The notes: generated from the letters alone by a model not told the origin. A stretch of 51,155 nt of DNA from an uncultured Clostridia bacterium (GCA_947628615.1 CANRAO010000002.1:1-51155); one strand, 5' to 3'. Counted from the first letter of the stretch, positions 17,482-25,950 are shown. Numbers and translations: made by a program.

Positions 17482-19542
17482 TTACTTAACCTTAACATTT
17501 TTCGCCTTTTTGACCCAACTGCTGTATACCTTTTTAGTTATGTTGTTTTTGTTCTTATAAGTTGTATATGCCCTTACTCGTACATAGTAAGTTTTACCGC
17601 TTTTTAATTTCTTTTTTAAAGTTATTTTCGTCTTGTTTGTAAACTTATCTAAAAGCTTTTTCTTAAAGGTTTTCTTTTTTGATACCTGTATCTCGTAGCC
17701 TTTTGCTTTTTTTACCTTTTTCCAACTAACAGTTATCTTTTTCTTTGTGTTGCTTTTTACTGTAAGATTCTTTATCTTAACTTTATTCATTATCTTTTGT
17801 GCGTTAGACTTATCATTTGTGATTTTTGTTGTGTTTTGTAATTTAGAATTGCCTTTTGAAGCAGTATTTTTAGCAGTATTTTGCTTGTCATTTTTACTGT
17901 CTGACACTACGTTGCTATTAGTATCATCAGTTTTTATTATAGAAAATTCAGTATCTATTTTTTCATTGGTATCAGTTCTATAAGTATTGATTGTGAAAGA
18001 AGTATCAGTAATTTCTACTATTGAATGGGTAGGAACATCTTCCTGCCAGCGACTTGCAACATAAGCCTGCATTCTGGAGGTAAGGTCATAATATTTACTT
18101 CCGGATGATGAGTTTGCAGTCATATATAAAATACCTTCAGGATTTACAACAGATTCTCCGTCGGTTTTCTTAATAGCATTTTTGTCTTGAATTGATTCGA
18201 GATAGTTTAAATATGCACGTTCCTTTTCATCGTCGGTATTGTCCTGAACCTGTTTATATGCCTGAAAAACAGAGCTATTGTCGGGTGCAGCATCAATATC
18301 ATAGTCGAACATATCGCTGTACTCGTCTTCTTTATCATCGTAATAGGTATCGGTCTTTTTTCCTCCGTTAAGCAAATAGCTTCTTGAATATGCATGGTCG
18401 TGTCCGGTAAATACAACGTCTATGTCATTATCCTCAAATATTGGTACAAGCTCATAACGCAGATTTGTAATTTCAGGCTCGTTAGAATGTTCCGCTGAGC
18501 CATAAATATCCTGATGAAGTGTAACAAACCTCCATTTACAGTCAGAATTTTTTGCTACAGCCTCTTCTATAAACTGCTTATGTTCTGCGGTATTGGTATC
18601 TTGTGTATTAAGCATAATGAATAACGCATTTCCATAAGTAAACCAATAATCGCCTCCTACTATTCCGTTAGAGCCAAGCTCGCTGGAATTTGGAGTGTTA
18701 AAGTGATAATTGTAGTTGCCGAGAGTAGCGTCATGGTTACCCACAGTCGGGGCAAGCGGCAGAGATTTCAGAGCCGATGCACTTAAAAAACCTGAATATT
18801 CTATTTCGGAATAAGTATTGTCGGTCTTTACCGCAGGTGCGTCTTTTGTTCTAGACTGAATCTGGTCTCCTGCCGATAGAACAAAACCTATGTTCTCGTC
18901 TTTTTGAAGCGCATTGTCAAGTGTATTGCTCCAGTTAAAAGCGTCATTGCGTACTGCGTCCGATTGTGCAGAATAAAACGCGTCTGCACTTTCCTCGTCC
19001 TTGGCACTGCTGCTTTTCATCGAATTTGAAGAACCGATCTGAGGATCTCCTACGAAAACAAAGCTGAATCCCTTTGACACGTCCTGAACATCAAAAGGTG
19101 TTGTTTCTAAATTACCGATTTGGTAATAATAAGTACCCGCCTTTAAATTCTTTACTGAAGTTTTGCAGGCATAGAGTTGTTTACCGTTTTGAACAAGAAT
19201 ATCATCTGCTGTACCATTCAGGGTTTTTGAATATATCGGTTTTGACATATCGGCGTTAGCGCTTACAGAAAAAGTCACGCTTTTAGTTTTTGAATACCAA
19301 GCAAAGTTAAGCTCAGTTTCGTCTGAACCGGGAGTTATTGACACTTTTGTCCAGTCGTTTTTTTCCGTTTCCCAATTTTCTTTCCAGCTGTTCCAACTGT
19401 TAGTAATGCCTTTATATTCGGCAAAGCTTTCGGCGTTGGTCTGTCCGTCCTTCGGTACATCTGCAAATGCAGACATACCACAGCCCAAAGCAAGCACTAA
19501 TGAAATTGCCGCGGCTGTAAATTTTGCACATGATTTTTTCAT
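17482..19542 (-). CDS. Secreted purple-acid-phosphatase-like metallophosphoesterase with Lys-rich Fn3 C-terminus
   Basis: A 686-residue exported enzyme. A signal peptide (to about residue 27, AFA) is followed by a purple-acid-phosphatase N-terminal Fn3-like domain (residues ~45-150). The calcineurin-like phosphoesterase domain has its metal ligands in VFVGDPQIG, LSAGDQIQS, VGNHDATLG, VTLHQDIYG and VFTGHDHAYSRSY. After a Ser/Thr/Asn-rich linker comes a ~100-residue, very lysine-rich fibronectin-like domain (IQVSKKKTFKKK, GKTYYVRVRAYTTY). That last domain recurs in two other secreted proteins of this window (39184 and 49029) and may hold the protein to the cell surface. The natural substrate is unknown. 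Confidence 0.9.
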   Translation of the reverse strand: MKKSCAKFTAAAISLVLALGCGMSAFADVPKDGQTNAESFAEYKGITNSWNSWKENWETEKNDWTKVSITPGSDETELNFAWYSKTKSVTFSVSANADMSKPIYSKTLNGTADDILVQNGKQLYACKTSVKNLKAGTYYYQIGNLETTPFDVQDVSKGFSFVFVGDPQIGSSNSMKSSSAKDEESADAFYSAQSDAVRNDAFNWSNTLDNALQKDENIGFVLSAGDQIQSRTKDAPAVKTDNTYSEIEYSGFLSASALKSLPLAPTVGNHDATLGNYNYHFNTPNSSELGSNGIVGGDYWFTYGNALFIMLNTQDTNTAEHKQFIEEAVAKNSDCKWRFVTLHQDIYGSAEHSNEPEITNLRYELVPIFEDNDIDVVFTGHDHAYSRSYLLNGGKKTDTYYDDKEDEYSDMFDYDIDAAPDNSSVFQAYKQVQDNTDDEKERAYLNYLESIQDKNAIKKTDGESVVNPEGILYMTANSSSGSKYYDLTSRMQAYVASRWQEDVPTHSIVEITDTSFTINTYRTDTNEKIDTEFSIIKTDDTNSNVVSDSKNDKQNTAKNTASKGNSKLQNTTKITNDKSNAQKIMNKVKIKNLTVKSNTKKKITVSWKKVKKAKGYEIQVSKKKTFKKKLLDKFTNKTKITLKKKLKSGKTYYVRVRAYTTYKNKNNITKKVYSSWVKKAKNVKVK

Positions 19543-19834
19543 AGATTTTTCTCCTTTATGATAAATTTCGGAATTGCTTTTAGCTTTCCAAAATTTATTA
19601 TAATAGTTATAAAGTAAAATCTAATATCGCATTAATGTAAAAGTCTTGTCAAAAATAAAAATAAATGAATTAAGGTTTTTCTTGATTATATGAAAAATAA
19701 ACAAAAAACTATTGTAAATAAAGTTTGATTATTTATGTTTTGTTGATTAAGTTTATAAAATATATTATTATTATCATTTTAATTGGATTTTTATGGTGAT
19801 ATTATGATTTGTAAAACATACTTAAATCCTTTTA
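19543..19834. other. AT-rich gap spanning the host/prophage junction
   Basis: The right edge of this gap touches the truncated tape-measure gene; the left part must hold the promoter and ribosome binding site (AAAGGAG) of the phosphatase at 19542. No gene, no copy of the tRNA-Pro 3' end and no clear att repeat is visible, in keeping with loss of the left prophage end. Confidence 0.6.
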
Positions 19835-20689
19835 CTATATCTTCAGACTTAACTTCCTTACCGCAGGAAGCAACACATTCATCAGAACGCCGCCTATAAC
19901 AGTAGAAAACTCCTTCCACTTCTCAGAAAGCATTCTTGTTTGGTTAGCCCAGCCGTTAGAAGTTCTTGCAAAATCGCCCTGTGCAAGAGACGTCTGCTGC
20001 ATAACGTAATTATATCTAAGCTGTACCTTTTCAGCCTGCGACATCTCTTTATATGATGTTTGTATACCCTGAGATAACGCATATGCTTCAAGATTAGCCT
20101 CAGTCATTACAACACCAAACTGCTTTAAGGTTTCGGTTTCCCCTGTATAGATTGATTTAAGCGCAATGCTTGCTATATCCTGCTCGACATTGTAAAACGA
20201 AGCCATATCCGCCGAAAGACCTGTCAACGCTACAGCCATATCCGTAGCAGCGTCCTCGCTCAGTCCCATACCTGAACCCATAGCGGCAAATACAGAGCCT
20301 GTCTGCTTTGCAGTCAGCTTTGATATGCCGTAGGTTTCAACACAGGTTTCAGCGAATTTCTCCATTTTTTCAGTTGATTTACCGAAAGAAACGTCAACTA
20401 CGTTTTGTGCCTCTGCAAGGTCTGAAGCTGATTCAATAGCTTCTTTGCCAAAGTTGAATATCTTTACGCCTGCAAATGCTCCGGCAGCGACCTTTGCAAA
20501 GCTCATAAAAGAGCTTCTCAGTCCTGTTATTGAATTTTGAGCACTTGCAGCACCCTTGCTGAATGGATTGAAAATGCCCGACATCTTGCCTTTAAGCAAA
20601 TTCAAGGATTTCCCTAATGCAGTTGTTCCCCTGTTAAAACCCTTACTGTCTATTTTAGTATTAAAATTTAAGCTGCCATCAACAGCCAT
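19835..20689 (-). pseudogene. Tape measure protein, N-terminal 284 residues only
   Basis: The N-terminus (FNTKIDSKGFNRGTTALGKS) and the following segment (ASDLAEAQNVVDVSFGKS, GSVFAAMGSGMGLSEDAATD, TGETETLKQFGVVMTEANLEA, RTSNGWANQTRMLSEKWKEF) are typical of phage tail tape measure proteins. These normally run to many hundreds of residues with long helical and membrane-active regions. Here the frame ends after VLLPAVRKL with a short unrelated tail and TAG. Everything that normally follows (distal tail, tail lysozyme, receptor binding, lysis) is missing. The truncation marks the deletion endpoint of the prophage. Confidence 0.88.
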
Positions 20690-20740
20690 AGTATCACCTA
20701 ACTTTCATACTGCCACTGGCTCGCTAGGTGCGCTCGGCTG

Positions 20741-20866
20741 TTATTTAAAACTGAATATATTTTCTTTCTTGCATTTGGGACAAATTTTTCTGATTATCCC
20801 TTTACATTTAGCTTCAAAAAGCACTTTTCCGCACTTTTTACATTTAATCTTTACTAACTTCTCAAT
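20741..20866 (-). CDS. Com-like zinc-ribbon protein (41 aa)
   Basis: Between the Gp15 gene and the tape measure an open frame encodes KIKCKKCGKVLFEAKC followed by ICPKCKKENIFSF: two CxxC pairs in a 41-residue lysine-rich protein. This is the layout of the Com family, whose Mu member activates translation of mom by binding its mRNA. No ATG, GTG or TTG is available in frame; an ATT at 20866 follows AGAGGAG with six-base spacing and is the best start. It begins 20 bases after the Gp15 stop. The nearest downstream gene is the tape measure, whose translation it might affect; no mom-like gene is present. Confidence 0.6.
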   Translation of the reverse strand: MEKLVKIKCKKCGKVLFEAKCKGIIRKICPKCKKENIFSFK

Positions 20867-20885
20867 TCCTATCTCCTCTTTTCAC

Positions 20886-21440
20886 TCAAACTTCACCGAC
20901 TAAATCGTTTATGAAGTCTATTTCCGCCTTTTCCTCCTCAGTGTAAACAGGGTGAATATCAATAATATCCTTATTATCTCTGTAAAATTCCTGCTCATAT
21001 TTCTCCAGCTTTTTGCCTTTTGCCTTTTTTCTGCGAATATTAACTACCTGAGAATATAAACCCTCGCCCATCTCAGAAAACAGCCCAAGAAACGTCCACC
21101 AGTGCATATATTCAAGCTCCCTTACTTCCTTTCCTGCTGCCTTATTGATAGCAGAGAATATATAATGCTCATCCTGCTTCCAATCAATTAGCTTTGTAGG
21201 TGCTTTCTTTGACTTAGGCATATCGCCGCCGTCTAAAAACCAAGAGGCTTTTTCGTATGCCTTTTCTATATCGTCAGGTACTTCCTCAAAGAGACACTCT
21301 ACACATACCTGTACCTTTTCGGCAATATTAAGACTTCTATCGTCAAACGCCTCAAAAATAAGCAAAGCAACACGGTAATCGCTTCTTATCGGATAGTCCT
21401 GACCGTCTACATCTAGGCTCTTTGGAAGAATACCTATCAT
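20886..21440 (-). CDS. Phage Gp15 family protein (tail assembly)
   Basis: 184 residues with the recognisable Gp15 family (PF06854) segment: LIDWKQDEHYIFSAINKAAG, LEYMHWWTFLGLFSEMGEGLYSQ and IRRKKAKGKKLEKYEQEFYR. In phages of Gram-positive bacteria this gene sits just before the tape measure, the position of tail assembly chaperones, and probably helps fold the tape measure. Its ATG overlaps the TGA of the previous gene (ATGA), directly after a run of six A. That may be simple coupling or may allow a -1 frameshifted fusion. Confidence 0.85.
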   Translation of the reverse strand: MIGILPKSLDVDGQDYPIRSDYRVALLIFEAFDDRSLNIAEKVQVCVECLFEEVPDDIEKAYEKASWFLDGGDMPKSKKAPTKLIDWKQDEHYIFSAINKAAGKEVRELEYMHWWTFLGLFSEMGEGLYSQVVNIRRKKAKGKKLEKYEQEFYRDNKDIIDIHPVYTEEEKAEIDFINDLVGEV

Positions 21441-21859
21441 TTTTTCACCGCATTTGTATATTTAGCAATTCTTTTCTTGGATTGCTTTGTTTCCTTATCT
21501 ATTGAGCTTTTAACTATAGGAAGTAAGGCGTCAATGAAATTTGCATATAAAGGTTGCCCTCCGGCAAGTGACAAACAGCTAGCTGTTCCAAAAGCAGGAG
21601 TACAAACATCATTGCTAAAAACAGTGTTTATCTCTTCTCTTATCTCTCTGTCACATTCAGCGGCGATTTTTCCTAATTCATCAGTATCGCTTGCCTCAGC
21701 GTCCTTATACTTTTTCTCCAATTCCTCTAGCCTTTTTTGTGAAACTGATATTCTTTCTAAAATACCAAAATCACAAGGATTGAACCTTACAATACGGCTT
21801 TCATCTCCGTTTACTGCAAACTCCTTAAATCCATCGTTAAACTTAAGTATTTCTGCCAT
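21437..21859 (-). CDS. Putative tail assembly chaperone
   Basis: A 140-residue acidic-then-basic protein (MAEILKFNDGFKEFAVNGDE at the start) with a helical middle (RLEELEKKYKDAEASDTDEL) and a lysine-rich end. No catalytic motif is seen. Position between the tail tube and Gp15, with an ATGA overlap to Gp15, is that of the first of the two chaperones that load the tape measure. Assignment rests mainly on gene order. Confidence 0.65.
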   Translation of the reverse strand: MAEILKFNDGFKEFAVNGDESRIVRFNPCDFGILERISVSQKRLEELEKKYKDAEASDTDELGKIAAECDREIREEINTVFSNDVCTPAFGTASCLSLAGGQPLYANFIDALLPIVKSSIDKETKQSKKRIAKYTNAVKK

Positions 21860-21918
21860 AATAGTCCTCCGTTCTGCGTTCTCACGCTAAAATAAAAGAG
21901 CGGAATATCCGCTCTTTA

Positions 21919-22470
21919 TCATTTGTTTTTTTCTGGTGCTACTTCTACTCTGTCTAGCTGGTTTATTGCTGTTGCACCTTTTGTAAATTTAGGCACTTTA
22001 TCAGCGATAGTTACAGTACCTTCCTCACGATTACCGTTAAAGGTAACATCAAAAGGAATATTAATTCCGCCCGGTGCTCCGCCGTATGACTGCGGTTTAA
22101 CGATAGCGTCCTCAGTCCAAGCGTCATAAGGTCCTTCTGTTTTGTCAACTAAAACCTCAAGCACCTTTGTCTTGCAATCGTCACCTGTTCTCCTGTTCAT
22201 AGCAATATCTTTGAGCTTTGGATAAATCTCATCATCAGGATTTGCATAGTACGGATCAGCTGACATACTCGGCTCATATCCGTTGTCGTTTACCGATGTT
22301 TCATCAAGGATATTTTTTGTGGTTTCAACGTCAGGATTTAGCTCAACCGACATATCCTCAATATCCTTGCCTATCAAAAACCATTTTGGTGTTTCACTTC
22401 CAAAGGAAGCGTCGATATAATGAAGCAGATAACTTCTCTTTAACTTACCTTTTATATTTGCTGCTGCCAT
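21919..22470 (-). CDS. Major tail (tube) protein
   Basis: 183 residues, starting MAAANIKGKLKRSYLLHYID and containing the WFLIGKDIEDMSVELNPDVET segment common in tail tube proteins of phages of Gram-positive bacteria, plus a beta-rich C-terminal half (IPFDVTFNGNREEGTVTIADK). Its place is between the tail-terminator-like gene and the tail chaperones. Start and stop codons abut the upstream gene (22471), which is typical of the tail operon. Confidence 0.82.
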   Translation of the reverse strand: MAAANIKGKLKRSYLLHYIDASFGSETPKWFLIGKDIEDMSVELNPDVETTKNILDETSVNDNGYEPSMSADPYYANPDDEIYPKLKDIAMNRRTGDDCKTKVLEVLVDKTEGPYDAWTEDAIVKPQSYGGAPGGINIPFDVTFNGNREEGTVTIADKVPKFTKGATAINQLDRVEVAPEKNK

Positions 22471-22920
22471 TTAAAAAACCTCGCTTTCAATTTCATATTG
22501 TGCAATAATCTGTAACTGATATTGCACCCCGTCGTTTAAATTTCCATTCGGAATATTATACAGCATTCCGTTTGCTGTAGACAGCTTTTTCAAACTGCCC
22601 TTAAGAGTTGTATCTCCTATTGTTATCTCTATCTCCTGTTCATTTGCCTGTCTTTCAAGCCACATAGCAAGCTCTAGCAAAACTCCCGAATTGCTCATAC
22701 GGTCAAAATCGTTGATTGACGGATATACGGCATACAGGACAAAATTATGCTGTCTAGTCTGATTTCCAAGCAAATCCTCAGATAAAAGGCTGTCGCCTGT
22801 TGAGGATAAACCGTAATTAGTTGGAACATCATCAGTAAAGTCTATATGTATATCATTGCATACCTCGTTTATTTTGGAAAACTGCAATAATATATCCTTT
22901 ACAAGTTCGATTATATTCAT
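22471..22920 (-). CDS. Putative tail terminator / minor structural protein
   Basis: 149 residues beginning MNIIELVKDILLQFSKINEV, with LYAVYPSINDFDRMSNSGVLLELAMWLERQ-like helical and strand segments and ending IIAQYEIESEVF. Position directly ahead of the tail tube gene and size fit the tail terminator/minor capsid protein of A118-type phages. A 100-base gap with remarkable secondary structure separates it from the gene upstream. Confidence 0.65.
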   Translation of the reverse strand: MNIIELVKDILLQFSKINEVCNDIHIDFTDDVPTNYGLSSTGDSLLSEDLLGNQTRQHNFVLYAVYPSINDFDRMSNSGVLLELAMWLERQANEQEIEITIGDTTLKGSLKKLSTANGMLYNIPNGNLNDGVQYQLQIIAQYEIESEVF

Positions 22921-22942
22921 TTTTAATCACCATACCTTTTTT

Positions 22943-23037
22943 AATTTGTGCCGGTGCAATGCAAAAGCATTGCTTTAAGCGAGACATTATTGCTTAAAAG
23001 GCACAAATTTAATGCGAAAAATTTATTTTTTCGCATT
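22943..23037 (-). other. Three-way-junction structure plus hairpin in the tail operon
   Basis: AATTTGTGCC (22943-22952) pairs perfectly with GGCACAAATT (23000-23009). Inside are two perfect 7-bp hairpins, GCAATGC/GCATTGC (22956-22973) and TTTAAGC/GCTTAAA (22974-22998), making a 67-base three-way junction. Directly beside it AATGCGAAAA (23011-23020) pairs with TTTTCGCATT (23028-23037), using the last codons and stop of the gene at 23023. It is the only sizeable gap in this part of the structural operon. It could be a processing site, an attenuator or a site on DNA; the sequence does not decide. Confidence 0.6.
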
Positions 23038-23571
23038 TCCTCCTGCATATTTTGCTGCTCTTTTTAAAATAGCGTCTTTATGGTCTGCTTTCATACGCTC
23101 AAACCACATCTTGCCTGCTCGTTGGTGCTTTGAGGTACTATATTTTATATCTGCACCAGTGGGATATTTCTTCATACCTTTTGGACTGAAAAAACCTACT
23201 AGCTGACCATTTTCAGGAGATATTCCGAAAATAGTTTCTCCATCTTTCTCAAATATAGGTATGTTAGGACCATAAACTTTTCCATAGTACAGATATCGTG
23301 CATAAGGAGCAACCTGATGTATTTCTCCGCTGCCTATTTTTGTTCCTAATGATGCAGACCTTACTAAAATACCATTTTGCATTGGTGTATAAGGTCCCAT
23401 AAGACGTATACATTCACTGTCAACGAAGCCCTGTGCATTATTAAACTGCTTGTTCATTCGAGTTGAAAACCCCTCATTCCACTTTAATTCCATTGTTATT
23501 GTTCCATCTTTATGATGCACATCAACAATTTTTCCTCGTGGTGTCTCAACATAAATTTTTCTATCAGCCAT
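23023..23571 (-). CDS. Minor capsid / head-tail joining protein
   Basis: 182 residues resembling the minor capsid family PF11114: FVDSECIRLMGPYTPMQNGIL, SGEIHQVAPYARYLYYGKVYG and a C-terminal KHQRAGKMWFERMKADHKDAIL. These proteins sit between connectors and tail in phages of Gram-positive bacteria. The ATG overlaps the region after the preceding gene by a few bases. Its 3' end is folded into a 10-bp hairpin. Confidence 0.75.
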   Translation of the reverse strand: MADRKIYVETPRGKIVDVHHKDGTITMELKWNEGFSTRMNKQFNNAQGFVDSECIRLMGPYTPMQNGILVRSASLGTKIGSGEIHQVAPYARYLYYGKVYGPNIPIFEKDGETIFGISPENGQLVGFFSPKGMKKYPTGADIKYSTSKHQRAGKMWFERMKADHKDAILKRAAKYAGGNAKK

Positions 23572-23579
23572 AGCGACAC

Positions 23580-23954
23580 CTACTTTGCAGATACTTCTAT
23601 GTGAGGCAATCCGCCGTACATCATATTATCAACAGAGCTGACAGTTACAAACTGCGGATACTGCTCACGAAACATCTTCATACTGATTGAAACTGCTTGC
23701 TGAGAGGTATTGTCAAATTCAAATTCGGCAATACCCTTTACAAGCATATCCTTTCGAGGTGTTTCGGGTACATTGTCTCCATTTATTGAACTTTTGTAAA
23801 TATATACGGTTGTACCGTCACAGGAGGTCAGACCGCTTTTTAAAATATTAGCCTGTTGGCTTGACCGCCAATAAACTCCTCTTATCTCGTGTCTGGTATA
23901 TCCTTGAGTATCCTTATCGTATTTATATAGCGTACAGTCTGCATTAATCATCAT
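23580..23954 (-). CDS. Putative head closure (stopper) protein
   Basis: 124 residues from the ATG at 23954; a GTG nine bases further out overlaps the ribosome binding site AGGCGGTG and is less likely. The sequence MINADCTLYKYDKDTQGYTRHEIRGVYWRSSQ and a beta-rich remainder (VKGIAEFEFDN) have the size and position of the stopper between connector and tail terminator. No motif proves it. The start overlaps the previous gene by four bases. Confidence 0.55.
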   Translation of the reverse strand: MMINADCTLYKYDKDTQGYTRHEIRGVYWRSSQQANILKSGLTSCDGTTVYIYKSSINGDNVPETPRKDMLVKGIAEFEFDNTSQQAVSISMKMFREQYPQFVTVSSVDNMMYGGLPHIEVSAK

Positions 23955-24346
23955 AATACACACCGCCTTTTACGCTTAACGCCACGATACAGCAGTCCTG
24001 TTCCTGAAAGCCACTTATATACAATACCCTTTATCTTTTTCTGCTCGTTTTGCATAGCAGTATCTGAACTTTCATAACTTTGAGACCAGCCTCCAACACT
24101 CTCTGATGATATTCCTCCGTGCTTTCTTTCTGCTTCATCATTTTTGCAAATCACCTCTGCAATTTCACAAGCACAAAGCATAGCACTCTCCGGCAACTCG
24201 GAGGTGTTTGATAATGACGGAGCATACCTCATTAGAATTTTTAAAGCCTGCCTTATGTAAAATGCAAATGAAGCCTCGTCAATAACAGCCTTCCTGCCTA
24301 TAAGATATTCAGTTTTATAAAATACATATTTGATATGCTCGGTCAT
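23951..24346 (-). CDS. Putative head-tail connector (adaptor)
   Basis: 131 residues, mostly helical (ASFAFYIRQALKILMRYAP, AMLCACEIAEVICKNDEAE), with a basic C-terminus. It follows the major capsid gene and the small repeat protein, the standard place of the gp6-like adaptor. Called from gene order and predicted helix content only. Confidence 0.55.
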   Translation of the reverse strand: MTEHIKYVFYKTEYLIGRKAVIDEASFAFYIRQALKILMRYAPSLSNTSELPESAMLCACEIAEVICKNDEAERKHGGISSESVGGWSQSYESSDTAMQNEQKKIKGIVYKWLSGTGLLYRGVKRKRRCVL

Positions 24347-24361
24347 TTAGATTCACTCCTT

Positions 24362-24484
24362 TTATTCCTTACTTTCCTTTGGCTTCTTAGCCTCAGGTTT
24401 ATTTTCCTTTGGCTTCTTAGCCTCAGGTTTATTTTCCTTTGGCTTCTTAGCCTCAGGCTTAACAATCAATCCTATAGTTTTCAT
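24362..24484 (-). CDS. 40-aa protein with three KPEAKKPKEN repeats
   Basis: Starting at the ATG at 24484 (AGAAAGGAG seven bases upstream) the frame reads MKTIGLIV, then three 10-residue units KPEAKKPKEN/KPKES, then KE and stop. At DNA level these are three 30-base tandem repeats, the first copies nearly identical. The charged Lys/Pro/Glu composition suggests an extended peptide. It lies directly after the major capsid gene; in related phages small proteins here are capsid accessories, but this is inference. Confidence 0.75.
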   Translation of the reverse strand: MKTIGLIVKPEAKKPKENKPEAKKPKENKPEAKKPKESKE

Positions 24485-24497
24485 AATGCTCTCCTTT

Positions 24498-25370
24498 CTA
24501 TTCTGCAGCCTTAGCACTCAGATAAATACCAGCAGCCTTGTTCTTGTATACGTCAACAAGACCGTACTTACGATATTTGAGTATATATGAATCGCTGTCA
24601 GGATTGTTTGCAGGAGCTATAAGGTCGTTAGCAATGTGTTTGTCATATTTGATTATTGCAGGCTTGTGAATAATCATAAAGTTGATGTCTGTGCCGCCTT
24701 CAGCTTTCTTATAGTGTCCTGCTTCCTCGCCGCCAGATTTACCGTCAAGCAAATCAATAGCAGTATAGAATCTGCTTTGCGGTACTTTCTTCTTTACGGA
24801 AAAAGCATTCAGCACTTCTCTTGACTTTGTTGTATCAAGAGCCATAATGCCATTTAGGAGAGTTGGAGTTGCATACAAAATCCTGTTGTCCTCCGGCACT
24901 TCATCTTCGTCCATTTTGTTCTTAGCTTCTAACAAAGCCTTAAGAAATTCTGCAGCGTCTGCAAATGTAGCAGGCTCTGCCTTTGATATTCCGTCTGTTC
25001 CTGCAAGAGTAGCAAAGGTAAATGCGTCTGCTTCAGGTGCAACCTTAGTTCTCATCAGTTCAGCTCCTGCTTTGCCAAATGAAAGGTTGAAAGTTTCCTC
25101 ATCGTCCATAACGTCAACGGAAATCTTTGTACCACGATCGTAATTAAACTGGGTTGTTTTCCACACAAGGTCAACATTGCCCTGAGTATAACCACTGTTA
25201 CGGTCATAATCACCTAATCCTGTTACACTGATTTGAGGATAGCTGATTTCATTTGCATTTACGCCTGCTTTCATCATTGCAGGATCTCCTGTAAGGTCTG
25301 ATGTTACTGACGCTAGTTTATACACCTCGTCAAGTAAAGGTGTGAAATTTTTAGCTAATGCTATTGCCAT
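24498..25370 (-). CDS. Major capsid protein
   Basis: 290 residues of an HK97-fold major head protein: MAIALAKNFTPLLDEVYKLAS, the N-arm/E-loop region VDLVWKTTQFNYDRGTKISVD, the MRTKVAPEADAFTFATLAGTDG helix and the C-terminal SYILKYRKYGLVDVYKNKAAGIY. It follows the scaffold gene by 19 bases, and AGAGG precedes the ATG. There is no N-terminal delta domain; the separate scaffold protein supplies that role. Confidence 0.88.
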   Translation of the reverse strand: MAIALAKNFTPLLDEVYKLASVTSDLTGDPAMMKAGVNANEISYPQISVTGLGDYDRNSGYTQGNVDLVWKTTQFNYDRGTKISVDVMDDEETFNLSFGKAGAELMRTKVAPEADAFTFATLAGTDGISKAEPATFADAAEFLKALLEAKNKMDEDEVPEDNRILYATPTLLNGIMALDTTKSREVLNAFSVKKKVPQSRFYTAIDLLDGKSGGEEAGHYKKAEGGTDINFMIIHKPAIIKYDKHIANDLIAPANNPDSDSYILKYRKYGLVDVYKNKAAGIYLSAKAAE

Positions 25371-25389
25371 AATAAATTACCTCTTTTCT

Positions 25390-25950
25390 TTAGTCTTTTT
25401 CAGGCGGCAATCCCATTGCCACTCTGAGTGTTTCTGTTCCTCCACCTGTAATTCCCGTGTTTCCCGTGTCTTTAACAGGATTTTTAATAGGCTCTTTAGA
25501 TTCAAACATATAGTCGTTTTCCGACTTTACTGTTTCAAGAGCCGTTTTGATGTCGTCTGCCTGATTTTTGCTTGCTTTCAGGGTTTCAAGGTCAAGCAGT
25601 GCCTTTACCGCCTTTGCATTTTTTGCACCGCTAGAAGTAATCGCTCCGTCAAGTACAGAGTTAAACTCCATATCGGCTACCTTCTGATTGTACTCGGTGT
25701 CCTTCTTCTCGAGGTCAGCAGTTAGGCTGTTGATTTTATCCTGCAGGTCTTTAACATCAACACCCTCAAACTCTTTCAAGGCGGTCTGAGCCGTTTCAAG
25801 CTGAGACTTGTAATTGTCCCTTGCTGCAGTTATTTTATCAACCTCCGCAACCGTCTTGTAATTTGCCTTAAAGGCTTTGTCAAAATCGCCTTTCTTTTCC
25901 TCAGGGATTTCAACTCCGATTTCAGTTAGAATGTCAAAAATGCTTTTCAT
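25390..25950 (-). CDS. Phage scaffolding protein (GP20 family)
   Basis: 186 residues matching the Phage_GP20 (PF06810) pattern: GVEIPEEKKGDFDKAFKANYK at the start, then a long coiled coil (KITAARDNYKSQLETAQTAL, LQDKINSLTADLEKKDTEYN), ALLDLETLKASKN and a Gly/Thr-rich end (NTGITGGGTETLRVAMGLPP). Scaffold for procapsid assembly, directly upstream of the major capsid gene. Confidence 0.88.
   Translation of the reverse strand: MKSIFDILTEIGVEIPEEKKGDFDKAFKANYKTVAEVDKITAARDNYKSQLETAQTALKEFEGVDVKDLQDKINSLTADLEKKDTEYNQKVADMEFNSVLDGAITSSGAKNAKAVKALLDLETLKASKNQADDIKTALETVKSENDYMFESKEPIKNPVKDTGNTGITGGGTETLRVAMGLPPEKD

Noticed and set aside
24362-24484. 30-bp tandem repeats considered as a small CRISPR array
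   Set aside because: The repeats are adjacent without unique spacers and encode a periodic peptide in a frame with start, stop and ribosome binding site.
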